Below, piece after piece: positions 51,393 through 61,195 of a stretch of 64,000 nucleotides of DNA. The notes below the pieces were generated by a model, which saw only the letters and a program-made list of their open reading frames with translations, was not told the DNA's origin and searched no databases. The DNA is taken from NCBI RefSeq assembly GCF_905475395.1, contig NC_058337.1:113516368-113580367 (forward strand). Direction: 5' to 3'. The first letter of the stretch is position 1, and the number at the start of each line of letters is the position of its first letter. The position numbers were made by a program, and so were the translations under genes. The stretch comes from Chrysoperla carnea. Its lineage: Eukaryota > Arthropoda > Insecta > Neuroptera > Chrysopidae.

Positions 51393-51990
51393 ATGACGTA
51401 TGAGCATGACAATAATTTTTGATTTAAAGGCTCCAAAGAGACTTTTAGACTTTTATTAAAAGAATATGAGATTAAAATTTCAGCTAAGATATCCATGCAA
51501 ATTTTTGAGAAAAAAATCATTGAAAATCGTTATAAAATACATTGTTCTTATGGAGAAATATCAAAAAACGAAATATTTTGAAAGTTTTTGATAATTTTCA
51601 CTTTGAACGAATGAAAACAAATTTTAAAAATAACTTTTTAATAGAAAGTAAACCAATTAGCAATGACATAGTAAAGAAAAAGAACCAAAAGTCTCCATTT
51701 ATATAAGGGATATACGAGCAGAGTAGATTTAGGATTGAAATTATTTTTATCTTATTTTCAACTTTGATGATGAATGTAGACGAAAAATAAGAATACATTT
51801 TTTCGATATCTGCCTTGGTTTTCGAAATATTGAATGCTGAATAATTAAACAAAATTTTCAATTATCAATATTTTGAAAACTACACTATTTATCGAAAAAT
51901 TTGATTTCACTTCTTTTACTTATTTATTCTTACTTTTCATCGTATATCGTCAAGTTTAAACATAGTTCACTATGGAAATTGAAAATATAC
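51393..51990. mobile_element. TTA-targeting MITE family, copy 2 (right end not clear)
   Basis: Preceded by TTA. Begins ATGACGTATGAGCATGACAA and follows copy 1 block by block (TTGATTTAAAGGCTC, TAAAATTTCAGCTAAG, TTTTCAATTATCAATATTTTG, TATCGTCAAGT). About 200 bp of additional sequence lies in the middle. The terminal inverted repeat on the right is lost. Confidence 0.65.
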
Positions 51991-52397
51991 ATTTTTTTTA
52001 AATTTGTTTATATGAAATTACTTTATCATAAACCATATATACAATCCATAGACTTATAATGTCCATCCATAAAATTATATTAATAGTGTGTCATTACCAT
52101 GGAAATATATAGGACGAATATCTGGCCGTAGACCTATAAGTTACTTTACAATATTAATATCTCAACGATTCAGCTCATCATTTTAATTAAAAAAATTATA
52201 ATTAATATTATTGATAAATAAAATTCTTTTAACATTGATAACAGAAATATTTTTTTAAAAATATTATGGGGAATGAGATTTTTCTCACGTTCACCACAAA
52301 AAAATAATTATACATTATATACTTTTATTAATTTTATACAGGACATTGTTTTTTCATATGTTTTTTGTGATTGAAACAAATTCATATTTGTTATAAA

Positions 52398-53388
52398 CTA
52401 GAGTGATACCCACTCGCTTCGCTGGGTTTTAAAAGTAAAAATTGCTCTCGCTTATCCCCTTTCTATAACACTCGAAATAATGGTCAGGATTGTTTTACAC
52501 AGGTAATATATATATATATATGGTTTTCTATTTTTTTTAAATGTATAATAGTCGTAATTATTCATTGAGTATATCAGAAAAGATGGTCGTCAAATATTTC
52601 ATATTGACTAGTTTCACCGATATCTGTAATTTATGGTAATGTCAAATTAAAGTAAAAAGTAAAACTTAATTTTTTATACCATGTTTATATGAAATATACA
52701 TAGTATATTAAGTTTAGTCCCAAGTTTGTAACGCTTAAAAATAATGATGCTAGGAAAAAAATTTTGTCATAGGTGTTCATAAAATCACCTAATTAGTCCA
52801 TTTCCGGTTGTCCGTCCGTCTGTGGACACGATAACTCAAAAACGAAAAAAGATATCGAGCTGAAATTTTTACAGCGTACTCAAGACGTAAAAAGTGAGGT
52901 CAAGTTCGTAAATGAGCATCATAGGTCAATTGGGTCTTGGGTCCGTAGGACTCACCTTGTAAACCGTTAGAGATAGAACAAAAGTTTAAATGTAAAAATG
53001 TTCCTTATCAAAAATAAAACAACTTTTGTTTGAAACATTTTTTCGTAAACATCACTGTTTACCCGTGAGGGCGCCAATTAGGTGGAAATTTTATAATATG
53101 TACTATACTTGATTATCAGTTATGTATGTGTCACATGTTTGTATGTGTAATGTGATAAAGAATTGAACACTGACTATGCATGGTATTTCAACAATTAACT
53201 CAGTCAAATGTTTGTTTTCACTTGTTTTTTTCTTAATATATCTTTCTAAATTATATCTCATGTGTTATTATGAAGTATGAGCTATATTGCTGTACAGTTT
53301 CATTGAAAACCATTCTCTAGTTTTAGCGTGAAAGCGTTACATACAAACAAACATGCTTACTTTCGCATTTATAATATATAGAGAGAGA
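52398..53388 (-). mobile_element. Non-autonomous Helitron-like element, copy 2, with nested insertion
   Basis: On the minus strand: 5' A|TCTCTCTCTATATATTA, then the GCGAAAGTAAGCATGTTTG region, and at the 3' end CCCAGCGAAGCGAGTGGG (imperfect hairpin), TATCACT and a terminal CTAG followed by T. A-T target, 5' TC, 3' hairpin plus CTAG are Helitron hallmarks. Without the B element at 52671-53231 it is about 430 bp. No Rep/helicase is encoded. Confidence 0.7.
52671..53231 (+). mobile_element. Family B element with 6-bp target duplication
   Basis: A 561-bp element inserted in Helitron-like copy 2, flanked by CTTAAT at 52665-52670 and 53232-53237. The ends are T-rich and not inverted; an inverted ATACCATG/CATGGTAT pair lies near the left end and about 45 bp from the right end. 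Collinear copies are at 45410-45985 and, reversed, at 47370-47785 and 5577-5998. No open frame; the superfamily is unknown. Confidence 0.75.
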
Positions 53389-53418
53389 TACAGATATAAA
53401 TAAATAAAATATATATAA

Positions 53419-53757
53419 TGTGAATCTTGGAAATAAATGACAGTTTTTGAATAAACACTTGTGTTGCTCTGAAAATAGAGTTTATTTTTATAAATCAATT
53501 ACATGAATAATCTTAATACTAATTACATAAAGGAATTAATTATTTAATTACCTGAAAATAGAGAAACGACAATAATGTCAATTCTCACAATGACATTTAT
53601 TCCCTCTCGAGTTATCAAACTATATCTAGTTTTTATTATGATTTATACAAAAGCTATTTATACAAAATCTATAGTAACAACAATTAACATACGAACATAC
53701 CAACCCGCGGTCAAGTGAGCGCTGGGGTAATTAATTAAAGAAATGCATTTCTTTACA
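53419..53757 (-). repeat. 3' LTR
   Basis: 339 bp. On the minus strand it begins TGTAAAGAAATGCATTTC and ends CCAAGATTCACA. By eye it is identical to 58084-58422. It contains AATAAA on the minus strand. Confidence 0.95.
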
Positions 53758-53769
53758 TCTCCCCCCTTT
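53758..53769 (-). other. Polypurine tract
   Basis: AAAGGGGGGAGA on the minus strand, directly against the 3' LTR; the expected start site of plus-strand DNA synthesis. It fixes the direction of the element. Confidence 0.9.
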
Positions 53770-53838
53770 GGGTAAAATTTTATGTATTTAGTAAAATTTT
53801 AAGATATTTCAATATGTAATACTATCTTCTATTGATTC

Positions 53839-56800
53839 TTAATTTTTCTTTTCATCTTCTTCAGATTCTACATCTTTTGGTATTAGTTTAGTTATGTGAA
53901 AAAAATTAGATTCTAATTTTCCACGCCCTGTGTTTATTTTGTAAATAGAATCAGATATTTTTTCCAGTATTTGGAATGGTCCTATTTTCAGTTCATCTAA
54001 TTTTTTTCTGTTTAGTTTGTTTCCATTTTCTATGTAGACCAAATCTCCTTTTTCAAATACATGTTGCTTTCTATGTTTATCAAATTGTTGTTTGTTATAT
54101 TTATGTGACCGAATTGTATTTTTTAATGCTATCAATCTATCTGATATCCACTCTTGTTTTGATTTATTATGTTTAAGTTCATCTGGTAATATCGATACAT
54201 CTGTGCCATTCAACAGGTATTTGGGGGCAAATCCTGTAACTGTATGCTCTGTTTCATTGTACCTTTTTACGCATTCATGTGCGATTGATGTCCATGCTAA
54301 TTTTTTTCCTTTCTCATTTATTTTACATCTTATTTTGTTTACTAATGTTTGATTTAATCTTTCGTTTAATCCGTTTGAAAATGGTGAGTTTACTGCCGTA
54401 AATATTATAGTTGTATTGTTTTCTTTTAAGAATTTCTTAAATTCTTTTGAATTTATTCCTGGATATTGATCCGTAAGGAGTGTTTCTATTTTTTCGTTTT
54501 CATTAGTATTTTTAATTAGTTTTATAAAGTCATTTGACATTTGGGTTTTTGATGTCACTATAAATGCATACCTTGTAAAGTGATCCACTAAAAGATGCAA
54601 GTATTTCTTTGTTGATCTAGATCCACCAAAACCCCCTATTGTATCAATTGATACTATTTCAAAAGGTCTGGTTGCCGGTCCCAGATGTGACATTAAACCA
54701 TACTTTTTTGCGCCTCTTGACTTATTTTTTATACAGATCTCGCAGTTGTTTATTATTTTTTTAATATTTGTTGTCAAATTCCTTGCTGTATATGTTGTAC
54801 CAATTTTTCTTTGGGTTTGTTTAATGCCTATGTGACACATCTCTTCATGGATCTGTTTTATTAATTTCTTACTAAAGTCTTCCGATATTATTATTTTTTC
54901 TGATTTGCTATTTATCTTGTAATATACATTATTTCTTAATATTAATTTTTCTTTTTTTTGTTGTAGATCGCCATTTCGTTCTTGATCTATTATTATTTCA
55001 TTTAATGTTATTAAATTTACAACTTTAAGTTGTTCATCTTCATTCGCATTAGCTTCTAATACTGGGTTTCTGCTAAGGCAATCAGCTTCTACGTTACTTT
55101 TTCCAGGTGCATATTTTATTTTGAAATCATACTGTGATAAATAGTACGTCATATCTCCCAGTTCTTCGTCTGGTCTTGATCTTATGTTTAGATCCTCTAG
55201 AGGTTTATGGTCTGTGATTACCAAAAACTGTTTTCCGATCAACCAGTATTGCCAGTAACGCAAAGCTTCTTTTATGGCTAAACATTCCAAATAGATAGCT
55301 TTTTTTTTCTTTTGAGCTTCATTTAATTTCTTTGAGAAGTAAGCTACAGGCTTTTCTTCACCATTCTGTTGTATCTGTTTAAGTGTTGCTCCAACACCAA
55401 GTAGACTTGCATCTGTGTAGATTTTTATTGGCAGTTCATTATCAAAGATTTCCACAATTGGTTGCGAGCATAACATTTCCTTTACCTTATCAAATGTTTC
55501 TTGACATTTATCTGACCAGATAAATTTTATGTTTTTCCTTAATAAATTATGCAATGGATCCAGAAGAATTGCGCTCTTCGGTATATATTTGTTGTAGAAA
55601 TTTATTTTCCCCAAAAATTGTCTTACATTTTTTTGCGTTTTTGGTATTGGAAAATTCTTTATCGCTATTAGGTTATCTTTTAATGGTCTTACTGTATTAT
55701 TTTCTATTATGTGACCAAGATATTTTGCCCAGCTTGCTGCAAAATGGCATTTTACGAATTTTAGTCTAAACCCTTCTATTTTAATTGCATTAAACAATTT
55801 CTCTAAATGTTGCTTATGGTCATTAAAGGATTTTGAAAACACCAAAATATCATCTATATAGTTAACTGCAAATTCTGTCAGCTTGTATTTCCTTAAAATA
55901 TTACTTAGTATCCTTTGGAAGATAGCTGGAGAAGTCTTTAGACCGAATGGCATCACTGTCCATTGATAATGTCCTTCTTGAGTCACAAATCCCGTTTTTT
56001 TTTTATCCCCAACTCGTAATGGTATAGACCAAAAAGCAGAGTTTATGTCTAAACTTGAGAAATATTTGCAATTTCTTGTCTTTACCATAAGATCTTCTAT
56101 TATCGGAAACGGTTGTGCTTGAGGAACAATTATTTTATTTAAATCCCTGAAATCTATGCACATTCTTGTTTTACCTTCACCTTTTTTTTCTGCTAGTGTT
56201 ACCGGAGCCGCAAATGGACTGTACGATTCTTCTATTAGTCCTCTCTCTAGCAATCTTGATATCTGTGTTTCAATTTCTTTTCTATCTTCAATCGAACATC
56301 TGTAGGGTCTTTTGCTGCAATATTTTTCTACCGTTAGGTCAATTCTGGCTTCGTATTCTTTTACTGTGCCTATATCATATTTATCTTTTGCAAACAAACT
56401 TTTATTTTTATCGATTAGAAGTTTTATTTCTCTTTCTTCATCTTCTGATAAATTTTTGTCAATATTATATTCTGTATTTTCTATGTGCTCGTTAAAGTTC
56501 ACTGAACTTTTTTTAAAACACTCTTTTTCTATTTTCTCAAAATTTGATGTAATATCTTTATTATCAATTTTCTTTACATCATCTTTTTCTCTTCCTTGTT
56601 TTATTTCAAGGTTTTCATCTTGAGTTAAATGAAACTCTTTTATTAAATCTAATCCGATTAAAAAATCGTATTTGAAATCTTCATTATCAATAATATGACA
56701 ACAAACTAATTTTTCTATGTTAAATATTTTAATTTTTAATTTAGTCAAACCACAAGTTTTTTGATTACCATTAATTGTCTTTAAATTAATCTGATTATTA

Positions 56801-56925
56801 TTATTTTTATTTTCTTTTATTTTTAATAATTTTGAATTAATTAATGAAATATTGGCACCTGAATCATATACTCCTAGCACCTCTGTTATATCATTAATTA
56901 GTAGTTTGACTGCAATTAATGGCAT
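53839..56925 (-). CDS. pol: Pol polyprotein (protease, reverse transcriptase, RNase H, integrase)
   Basis: 1,028 residues, uninterrupted. An aspartic protease with DSG at 21-23 comes first. Reverse transcriptase spans about 200-400, with catalytic Asp293 (SLDIN) and YIDD at 356-359, inside the usual MPFGLK and LGH landmarks. RNase H follows with Asp505, Glu547, Asp572 and Asp615. Integrase has the HHCC finger His693, His698, Cys728, Cys731, then Asp761, Asp819 and Glu855, with 35 residues between the last two (D,D35E), and a GPF motif at 982-984 near the C-terminus. There is no chromodomain. It begins at an ATG that overlaps the gag stop as TAATG, so it is probably made by termination-reinitiation and not by frameshifting. 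All catalytic residues needed for copying and insertion are present. Plus-strand frames opposite it are shadows. Confidence 0.97.
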   Translation of the reverse strand: MPLIAVKLLINDITEVLGVYDSGANISLINSKLLKIKENKNNNNQINLKTINGNQKTCGLTKLKIKIFNIEKLVCCHIIDNEDFKYDFLIGLDLIKEFHLTQDENLEIKQGREKDDVKKIDNKDITSNFEKIEKECFKKSSVNFNEHIENTEYNIDKNLSEDEEREIKLLIDKNKSLFAKDKYDIGTVKEYEARIDLTVEKYCSKRPYRCSIEDRKEIETQISRLLERGLIEESYSPFAAPVTLAEKKGEGKTRMCIDFRDLNKIIVPQAQPFPIIEDLMVKTRNCKYFSSLDINSAFWSIPLRVGDKKKTGFVTQEGHYQWTVMPFGLKTSPAIFQRILSNILRKYKLTEFAVNYIDDILVFSKSFNDHKQHLEKLFNAIKIEGFRLKFVKCHFAASWAKYLGHIIENNTVRPLKDNLIAIKNFPIPKTQKNVRQFLGKINFYNKYIPKSAILLDPLHNLLRKNIKFIWSDKCQETFDKVKEMLCSQPIVEIFDNELPIKIYTDASLLGVGATLKQIQQNGEEKPVAYFSKKLNEAQKKKKAIYLECLAIKEALRYWQYWLIGKQFLVITDHKPLEDLNIRSRPDEELGDMTYYLSQYDFKIKYAPGKSNVEADCLSRNPVLEANANEDEQLKVVNLITLNEIIIDQERNGDLQQKKEKLILRNNVYYKINSKSEKIIISEDFSKKLIKQIHEEMCHIGIKQTQRKIGTTYTARNLTTNIKKIINNCEICIKNKSRGAKKYGLMSHLGPATRPFEIVSIDTIGGFGGSRSTKKYLHLLVDHFTRYAFIVTSKTQMSNDFIKLIKNTNENEKIETLLTDQYPGINSKEFKKFLKENNTTIIFTAVNSPFSNGLNERLNQTLVNKIRCKINEKGKKLAWTSIAHECVKRYNETEHTVTGFAPKYLLNGTDVSILPDELKHNKSKQEWISDRLIALKNTIRSHKYNKQQFDKHRKQHVFEKGDLVYIENGNKLNRKKLDELKIGPFQILEKISDSIYKINTGRGKLESNFFHITKLIPKDVESEEDEKKN

Positions 56926-58004
56926 TATTCGTTTTTTTGTTCTTCTTCAATTAATTCTGCATCAATAGCATTGTTTACTGTTTGAACTCTTTTTGTATAA
57001 TCATTTTCTTTGTAGTAACATTTATTCTCTGGGTGATAACGTACTCCTTTTTTTAATCTATTGCATATAGAGCACGGAGTTCTCTGACCTGGTTCTTTAT
57101 AATCTGATTTTGTTGTTTTTTGTTTCTCTGTTTCTTTCTTCCTTGCTAAGAACTCATACTGGCTAATCTCTTTAAATAAATCTGTGGTTGTCTTTAGTGA
57201 TTCTTTTTTTATTTTATTCATAATATTGTCCGGTAATCCCATTACTATTAAGTATATCATTGTAGAATCATCTATGTTTCTATTCACTTCAAGAATCAAC
57301 CTCTCCTTCTTTGTTGCATATTCTAATATTGGGCCCGTCTGGTATCTAAAATTAAAGGCATATTTAACTTGTGACCAACCTTTAATTTCATAAGTTTCAA
57401 GAAATTTTGCAGTCCATGTGTTCCAATTGGACTCTACGGTATATTTTATTAGCATGCTGCTATACCAATCGTGACATTGTTTTTCTAATAAGAACTTCAA
57501 GATTTCTATTTTTTTTTCTTCTTGATTTATACCAAACCTTGTGCATTCTTGTTCAAACTCCTTCAACCACTGTGAGGCGTTTGATGTTCTGTTAGAAAAT
57601 TTATTAATTGTGAATCTCTCAGCTACTTTAGCTAAATTTTTTAATTTGCTTTCATTATCACCACCATTATTGGTTGAAATGTTTTGCACTGAATTTTCTA
57701 TGATTGTCTCTTCCAAGTAGGTATTTCCAAATTGAATATTTTCTTCATCATCTAAATAGGTACTCCTTAAATTTTCATCTAATGCAATCCATACCTTTCT
57801 GTATTGATTTCTTCTTTTTAAAGAGTTTTTGACTTTCTCAAAAGTATTTGTTGCAATAACATAAGTGTGATTTTTTGCTGGTTTTAAGTCATCAGGCACT
57901 TCGAAATTCCGCCCATCTGGAGTCGCAATTGAAGTTACACATATAATATTTGACTTATTATCTGAGCTCGGTAAAAGCTTGAAAGTGAATTGTAATTTTT
58001 CCAT
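56925..58004 (-). CDS. gag: Gag-like structural protein
   Basis: 359 residues, intact. The central part (about 135-285) has the retrotransposon capsid pattern: ASQWLKEFEQECTRFGI, then an alpha-helical region with CHDWY and WNTWTAKFLETY, and a helical end at about 270-285. Near the C-terminus is a zinc-knuckle-like motif, Cys311-Cys314-His324-Cys329, spaced CX2CX9HX4C instead of the usual CX2CX4HX4C. It should assemble the particle and bind element RNA. The ATG lies 79 nt inside the 5' LTR, a short leader. Its stop overlaps the pol start by one base. Confidence 0.93.
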   Translation of the reverse strand: MEKLQFTFKLLPSSDNKSNIICVTSIATPDGRNFEVPDDLKPAKNHTYVIATNTFEKVKNSLKRRNQYRKVWIALDENLRSTYLDDEENIQFGNTYLEETIIENSVQNISTNNGGDNESKLKNLAKVAERFTINKFSNRTSNASQWLKEFEQECTRFGINQEEKKIEILKFLLEKQCHDWYSSMLIKYTVESNWNTWTAKFLETYEIKGWSQVKYAFNFRYQTGPILEYATKKERLILEVNRNIDDSTMIYLIVMGLPDNIMNKIKKESLKTTTDLFKEISQYEFLARKKETEKQKTTKSDYKEPGQRTPCSICNRLKKGVRYHPENKCYYKENDYTKRVQTVNNAIDAELIEEEQKNE

Positions 58005-58068
58005 TGTTTTAATGTATATATATAAATATATTTCTTTCTTCTTGTTTATCTATTTTTTTCTTGACGAA

Positions 58069-58083
58069 ATTGTCGTTTTATAA
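58069..58083 (-). other. Candidate primer binding region (no TGG; LTR-complementary)
   Basis: Just inside the 5' LTR the minus strand reads TTATAAAACGACAAT. It lacks the TGG expected for a tRNA 3' end. AAACGACAAT is the exact reverse complement of ATTGTCGTTT within the LTR (58229-58238), which would fit self-priming from the RNA 5' end. Confidence 0.4.
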
Positions 58084-58422
58084 TGTGAATCTTGGAAATA
58101 AATGACAGTTTTTGAATAAACACTTGTGTTGCTCTGAAAATAGAGTTTATTTTTATAAATCAATTACATGAATAATCTTAATACTAATTACATAAAGGAA
58201 TTAATTATTTAATTACCTGAAAATAGAGAAACGACAATAATGTCAATTCTCACAATGACATTTATTCCCTCTCGAGTTATCAAACTATATCTAGTTTTTA
58301 TTATGATTTATACAAAAGCTATTTATACAAAATCTATAGTAACAACAATTAACATACGAACATACCAACCCGCGGTCAAGTGAGCGCTGGGGTAATTAAT
58401 TAAAGAAATGCATTTCTTTACA
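58084..58422 (-). repeat. 5' LTR (promoter LTR)
   Basis: 339 bp, identical to the 3' LTR. On the minus strand, an AATAAAT TATA-like motif lies about 28 nt before ATTGTCGTTT, the possible start of R. Drives gag-pol. Confidence 0.95.
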
Positions 58423-58429
58423 TATATTT

Positions 58430-59100
58430 TGAAAATTTTTGACCTAAATTCTTGAATTTAAAAAAAAAAATGTTTATTTTAGAGAGATAGTTATTAATAA
58501 TTATTTTATCCTAAAATAAAATGCAATCAATTTGTTTTATTGTACTCAAAAAAATTATTAAAATTATAAATAATTAAGAAATAAAACTATATTTTGATAA
58601 TGTTTTTCGTGACCCAAAAATATGATTGCTTTCTTAAAAAATTTACTGCATAATTTTAAACATCGTTGTTTAATTTTATTGGAAAATGAATATTATATGA
58701 CTGTATATAAAATGCTACAGTTTTAAATTTCAAAATTAAAACTTTAAAAGCATTTTCAAAAATGTATCTTTTTTGAACTTTGCTTACTTAAAGATGTACG
58801 AGAGCAATTTTTAATGATAATGGCAATGGGCAATGGGCAATGCATGGATTAAAGGCTTGATTATCTTTTGTATGAAGTTGGACTGATTCTAAATGAAACA
58901 TGACAATTTTAGGGTGGGAGGAGGCTGCCCGATTAATTTAATAAATAAATGACTTCAAAAGTAGGCATAGTTAACATTGGTCTTATGGGAAAACGGTAGA
59001 GCAATGATATGTTCTCATAGATTTCTCCAAAACTAGTCGGTGGATATTAAAAAAAAAGCCTTAATACATTAATGAAAACAGAATAAAACCCGTTGAGTCC
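58430..59100. other. Flank of the LTR element, no gene seen
   Basis: A+T-rich DNA with a short ATGGCAATGGGCAATGGGCA direct repeat near 58820-58845. Nothing else is recognised. Confidence 0.35.
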
Positions 59101-59109
59101 GACTAATTA

Positions 59110-59340
59110 AGGATGTATGAACACGGTAGTGGTGACACAAATTTAAAAAAATACATATTTTCAATTTTGATGGTGAATGTTATAGCTTGACAATATAAGA
59201 TGAAAAGTAAGACTAAAATTTTTCGATATCTGGAGTAATTTTCAAAATATCGAAAATTGAAAATTTTTGTTTAATTATTTAGCTTTCAATATTTCGAAAA
59301 CCAAGGCAGATATCGAAAAATCTTATTCTTATTCTTCAAA
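59110..59340. mobile_element. TTA-targeting MITE family, copy 3 (truncated)
   Basis: Preceded by TTA at 59107-59109. Begins AGGATGTATGAACACGGTAG and carries the family's inverted interior blocks TTTTTCGATATCTGGAG and CAGATATCGAAAAATC. The right terminus is missing. Confidence 0.6.
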
Positions 59341-60349
59341 GTTATATTTATAAAAATGATTTACTTGGTCAGACATAAAAAATGTGTTTAAAAAAAAGCA
59401 ACTCTTTTATCGGAAATGATAGTAGATATTTCTGACATTATGAAACTCTTCTTCAAAAACCTAATTATTATTAAGAAGAAAGTAAGAGTACCTAATTACT
59501 TGGCCATTCATTCTGTTAGCTGCATCTATTTCTCTTAATTAGTAACAATAAAGACGCACATTTTCTAACCTAATCTTTCTATAAGAATTTATAAATAAAT
59601 TAAATTATAATAATTTTTAATTGAAAAAATATATAAATGTCGTCATTTTAATTAATATAAATCAAATCAAATCAATAAATGATTAATTAAATATTGTAAT
59701 AATTAAACAGTTGAATAAACTTTATTTATAGTATTTTTTTAAATAATTATTTTTGTATTTTGATTAATAATAAAAGAACTTATAAACACATCGAGCGCAT
59801 CACGTTTCCGCTTCATGAAAGGTACAATTTAACAATAATAAATATTATTTATATATTTATTACATTTGATTATTTTATTAAAATGACCTTTAAATAACCT
59901 TTAATTATATTATCATCATCTATGACTTTTTATATGAAATACATATATCTATTATGTACAATTATTAATTAATGTATATAATTATTTATAAATTTTTGAA
60001 TTTATAATTACTATACTTTTATAACAATCAATCAATCATTTGATTTTTAATCGATAAATAAATCGGATGTCAGTTGGGGTTTTCTCTGATAACGTTGAAG
60101 TCAATTTTTATTTTATTATTACAGTTTTTATAACGCTATTTGTGACTATAAAATAGTGAGCTGACTATTGATTTATATGTGAAATGACGAGAAGGGCTTT
60201 AACATTATCTTAGAACATATAATTAAATGACAAAAAAAGGTAAGATCTAGACTAATTCTAAACAAACTCGTATAAACGTCATCTCGTATTTTATTTTGTG
60301 GTTTTGGTTTCTCTCTAATTCATGAGAATCTCCAGGAAAACGGTAAAAT
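59341..60349. other. Very A+T-rich non-coding stretch
   Basis: Mostly A and T with short AATCAAATCAAATCAATAAA-type runs (59660-59680). No gene, RNA or bounded element is seen. Confidence 0.4.
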
Positions 60350-61195
60350 TGCATGACATCATCAGAATCCAAACAATTTAATTTTGCTCTATCACATCCA
60401 AATTTTATCCAATTTTGATAAACCAAGTATGTAATCCTACTAAATTTTGGTCATGCTTTTCAAATTTGTGATCAAAATTAACCTAGCTCTAATTGGTTTC
60501 AATAATGTGGAGTCCTGGTACCAGAATTATACACATAAGTGGTAGCTAGCAAAAAATTGACATCACAGATGAAAATATTGACCCAAAATTAGTGAGTTTC
60601 AAAAGAAATTCCAATAAGATCGGCGATCGATCAAATTGGCTTTTATTATCCAATAAATCTAAATTTTTTACATTATGACGTCATTAGAATCCAAAAAATT
60701 TCATTTTGCTTTATCACATTAAATTTTATCCAATTTTGATAAACCGAGTATGTAATCTTACTAAATTTGGGTCATTCTTTTCAAATTTGTTATCAAAATG
60801 AACCTAGCTCTAATACGTTTCAAGAATTGGGAGCCCTGGTCCCGGAATTAGGCACATAAGTGATAGCGAGGGAAAAACTGACATCACAGCTGAAAATAAT
60901 CCCAAAAATTTTATTTTGCTCTATCACATTAAATTTTATCCAATTTTGATAAAAAAGTATGTAATTCTACTAAAGGGTCATACTTTTCAAATTTGTGTTC
61001 AAAATTGACCAAGCTCTAATAGGTTTCAAGATTGTGGAGTCCTGGATTCGGAAGTAAGCACAGAAGTGACAGCTACAAAAAATTGATATTACAGCTGAAA
61101 AGAATGACCCAAAATTAGTGGGTTTCAAAAAAAAATTCCAATAAAATCGGATCAAATTTGCCTGTGTTATCAAAAAAATCGAATTTTTTAACTTT
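60350..61195 (+). repeat. Tandem array, three units of about 230-320 bp
   Basis: Units begin near 60353, 60675 and 60894. Each has TTTTGCTCTATCACAT (or close), AATTTTATCCAATTTTGAT, a TCAAATTTG block, CTAGCTCTAAT or CAAGCTCTAAT, a GGAGTCCTGG or GGAGCCCTGG block and GACATCACAGCTGAAAA-type sequence. The middle unit lacks about 90 bp at its end. The 67-residue minus-strand frame in it is repeat sequence. Confidence 0.85.

Larger units (their letters stand above)
53417..58422 (-). mobile_element. Complete Ty3/gypsy LTR retrotransposon
   Basis: About 5.0 kb, transcribed leftward. It has two identical 339-bp LTRs, a purine-rich PPT, and intact gag and pol, with no envelope gene. The order in pol (protease, reverse transcriptase, RNase H, integrase) places it in Ty3/gypsy. 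A 5-bp TATAT is found on both sides if the LTR is taken to include AA at 53417-53418; the A+T-rich target makes this ambiguous. The identical LTRs and open frames indicate a recent insertion that may still be active. Confidence 0.95.

Noticed and set aside
53976..57595. Several plus-strand frames opposite pol and gag
   Set aside because: Shadows of the intact minus-strand genes.
60676..60683. TGACGTCA, a perfect CRE palindrome in the tandem array
   Set aside because: The first unit has TGACATCA and the third unit lacks the site, so it is probably chance within a repeat.
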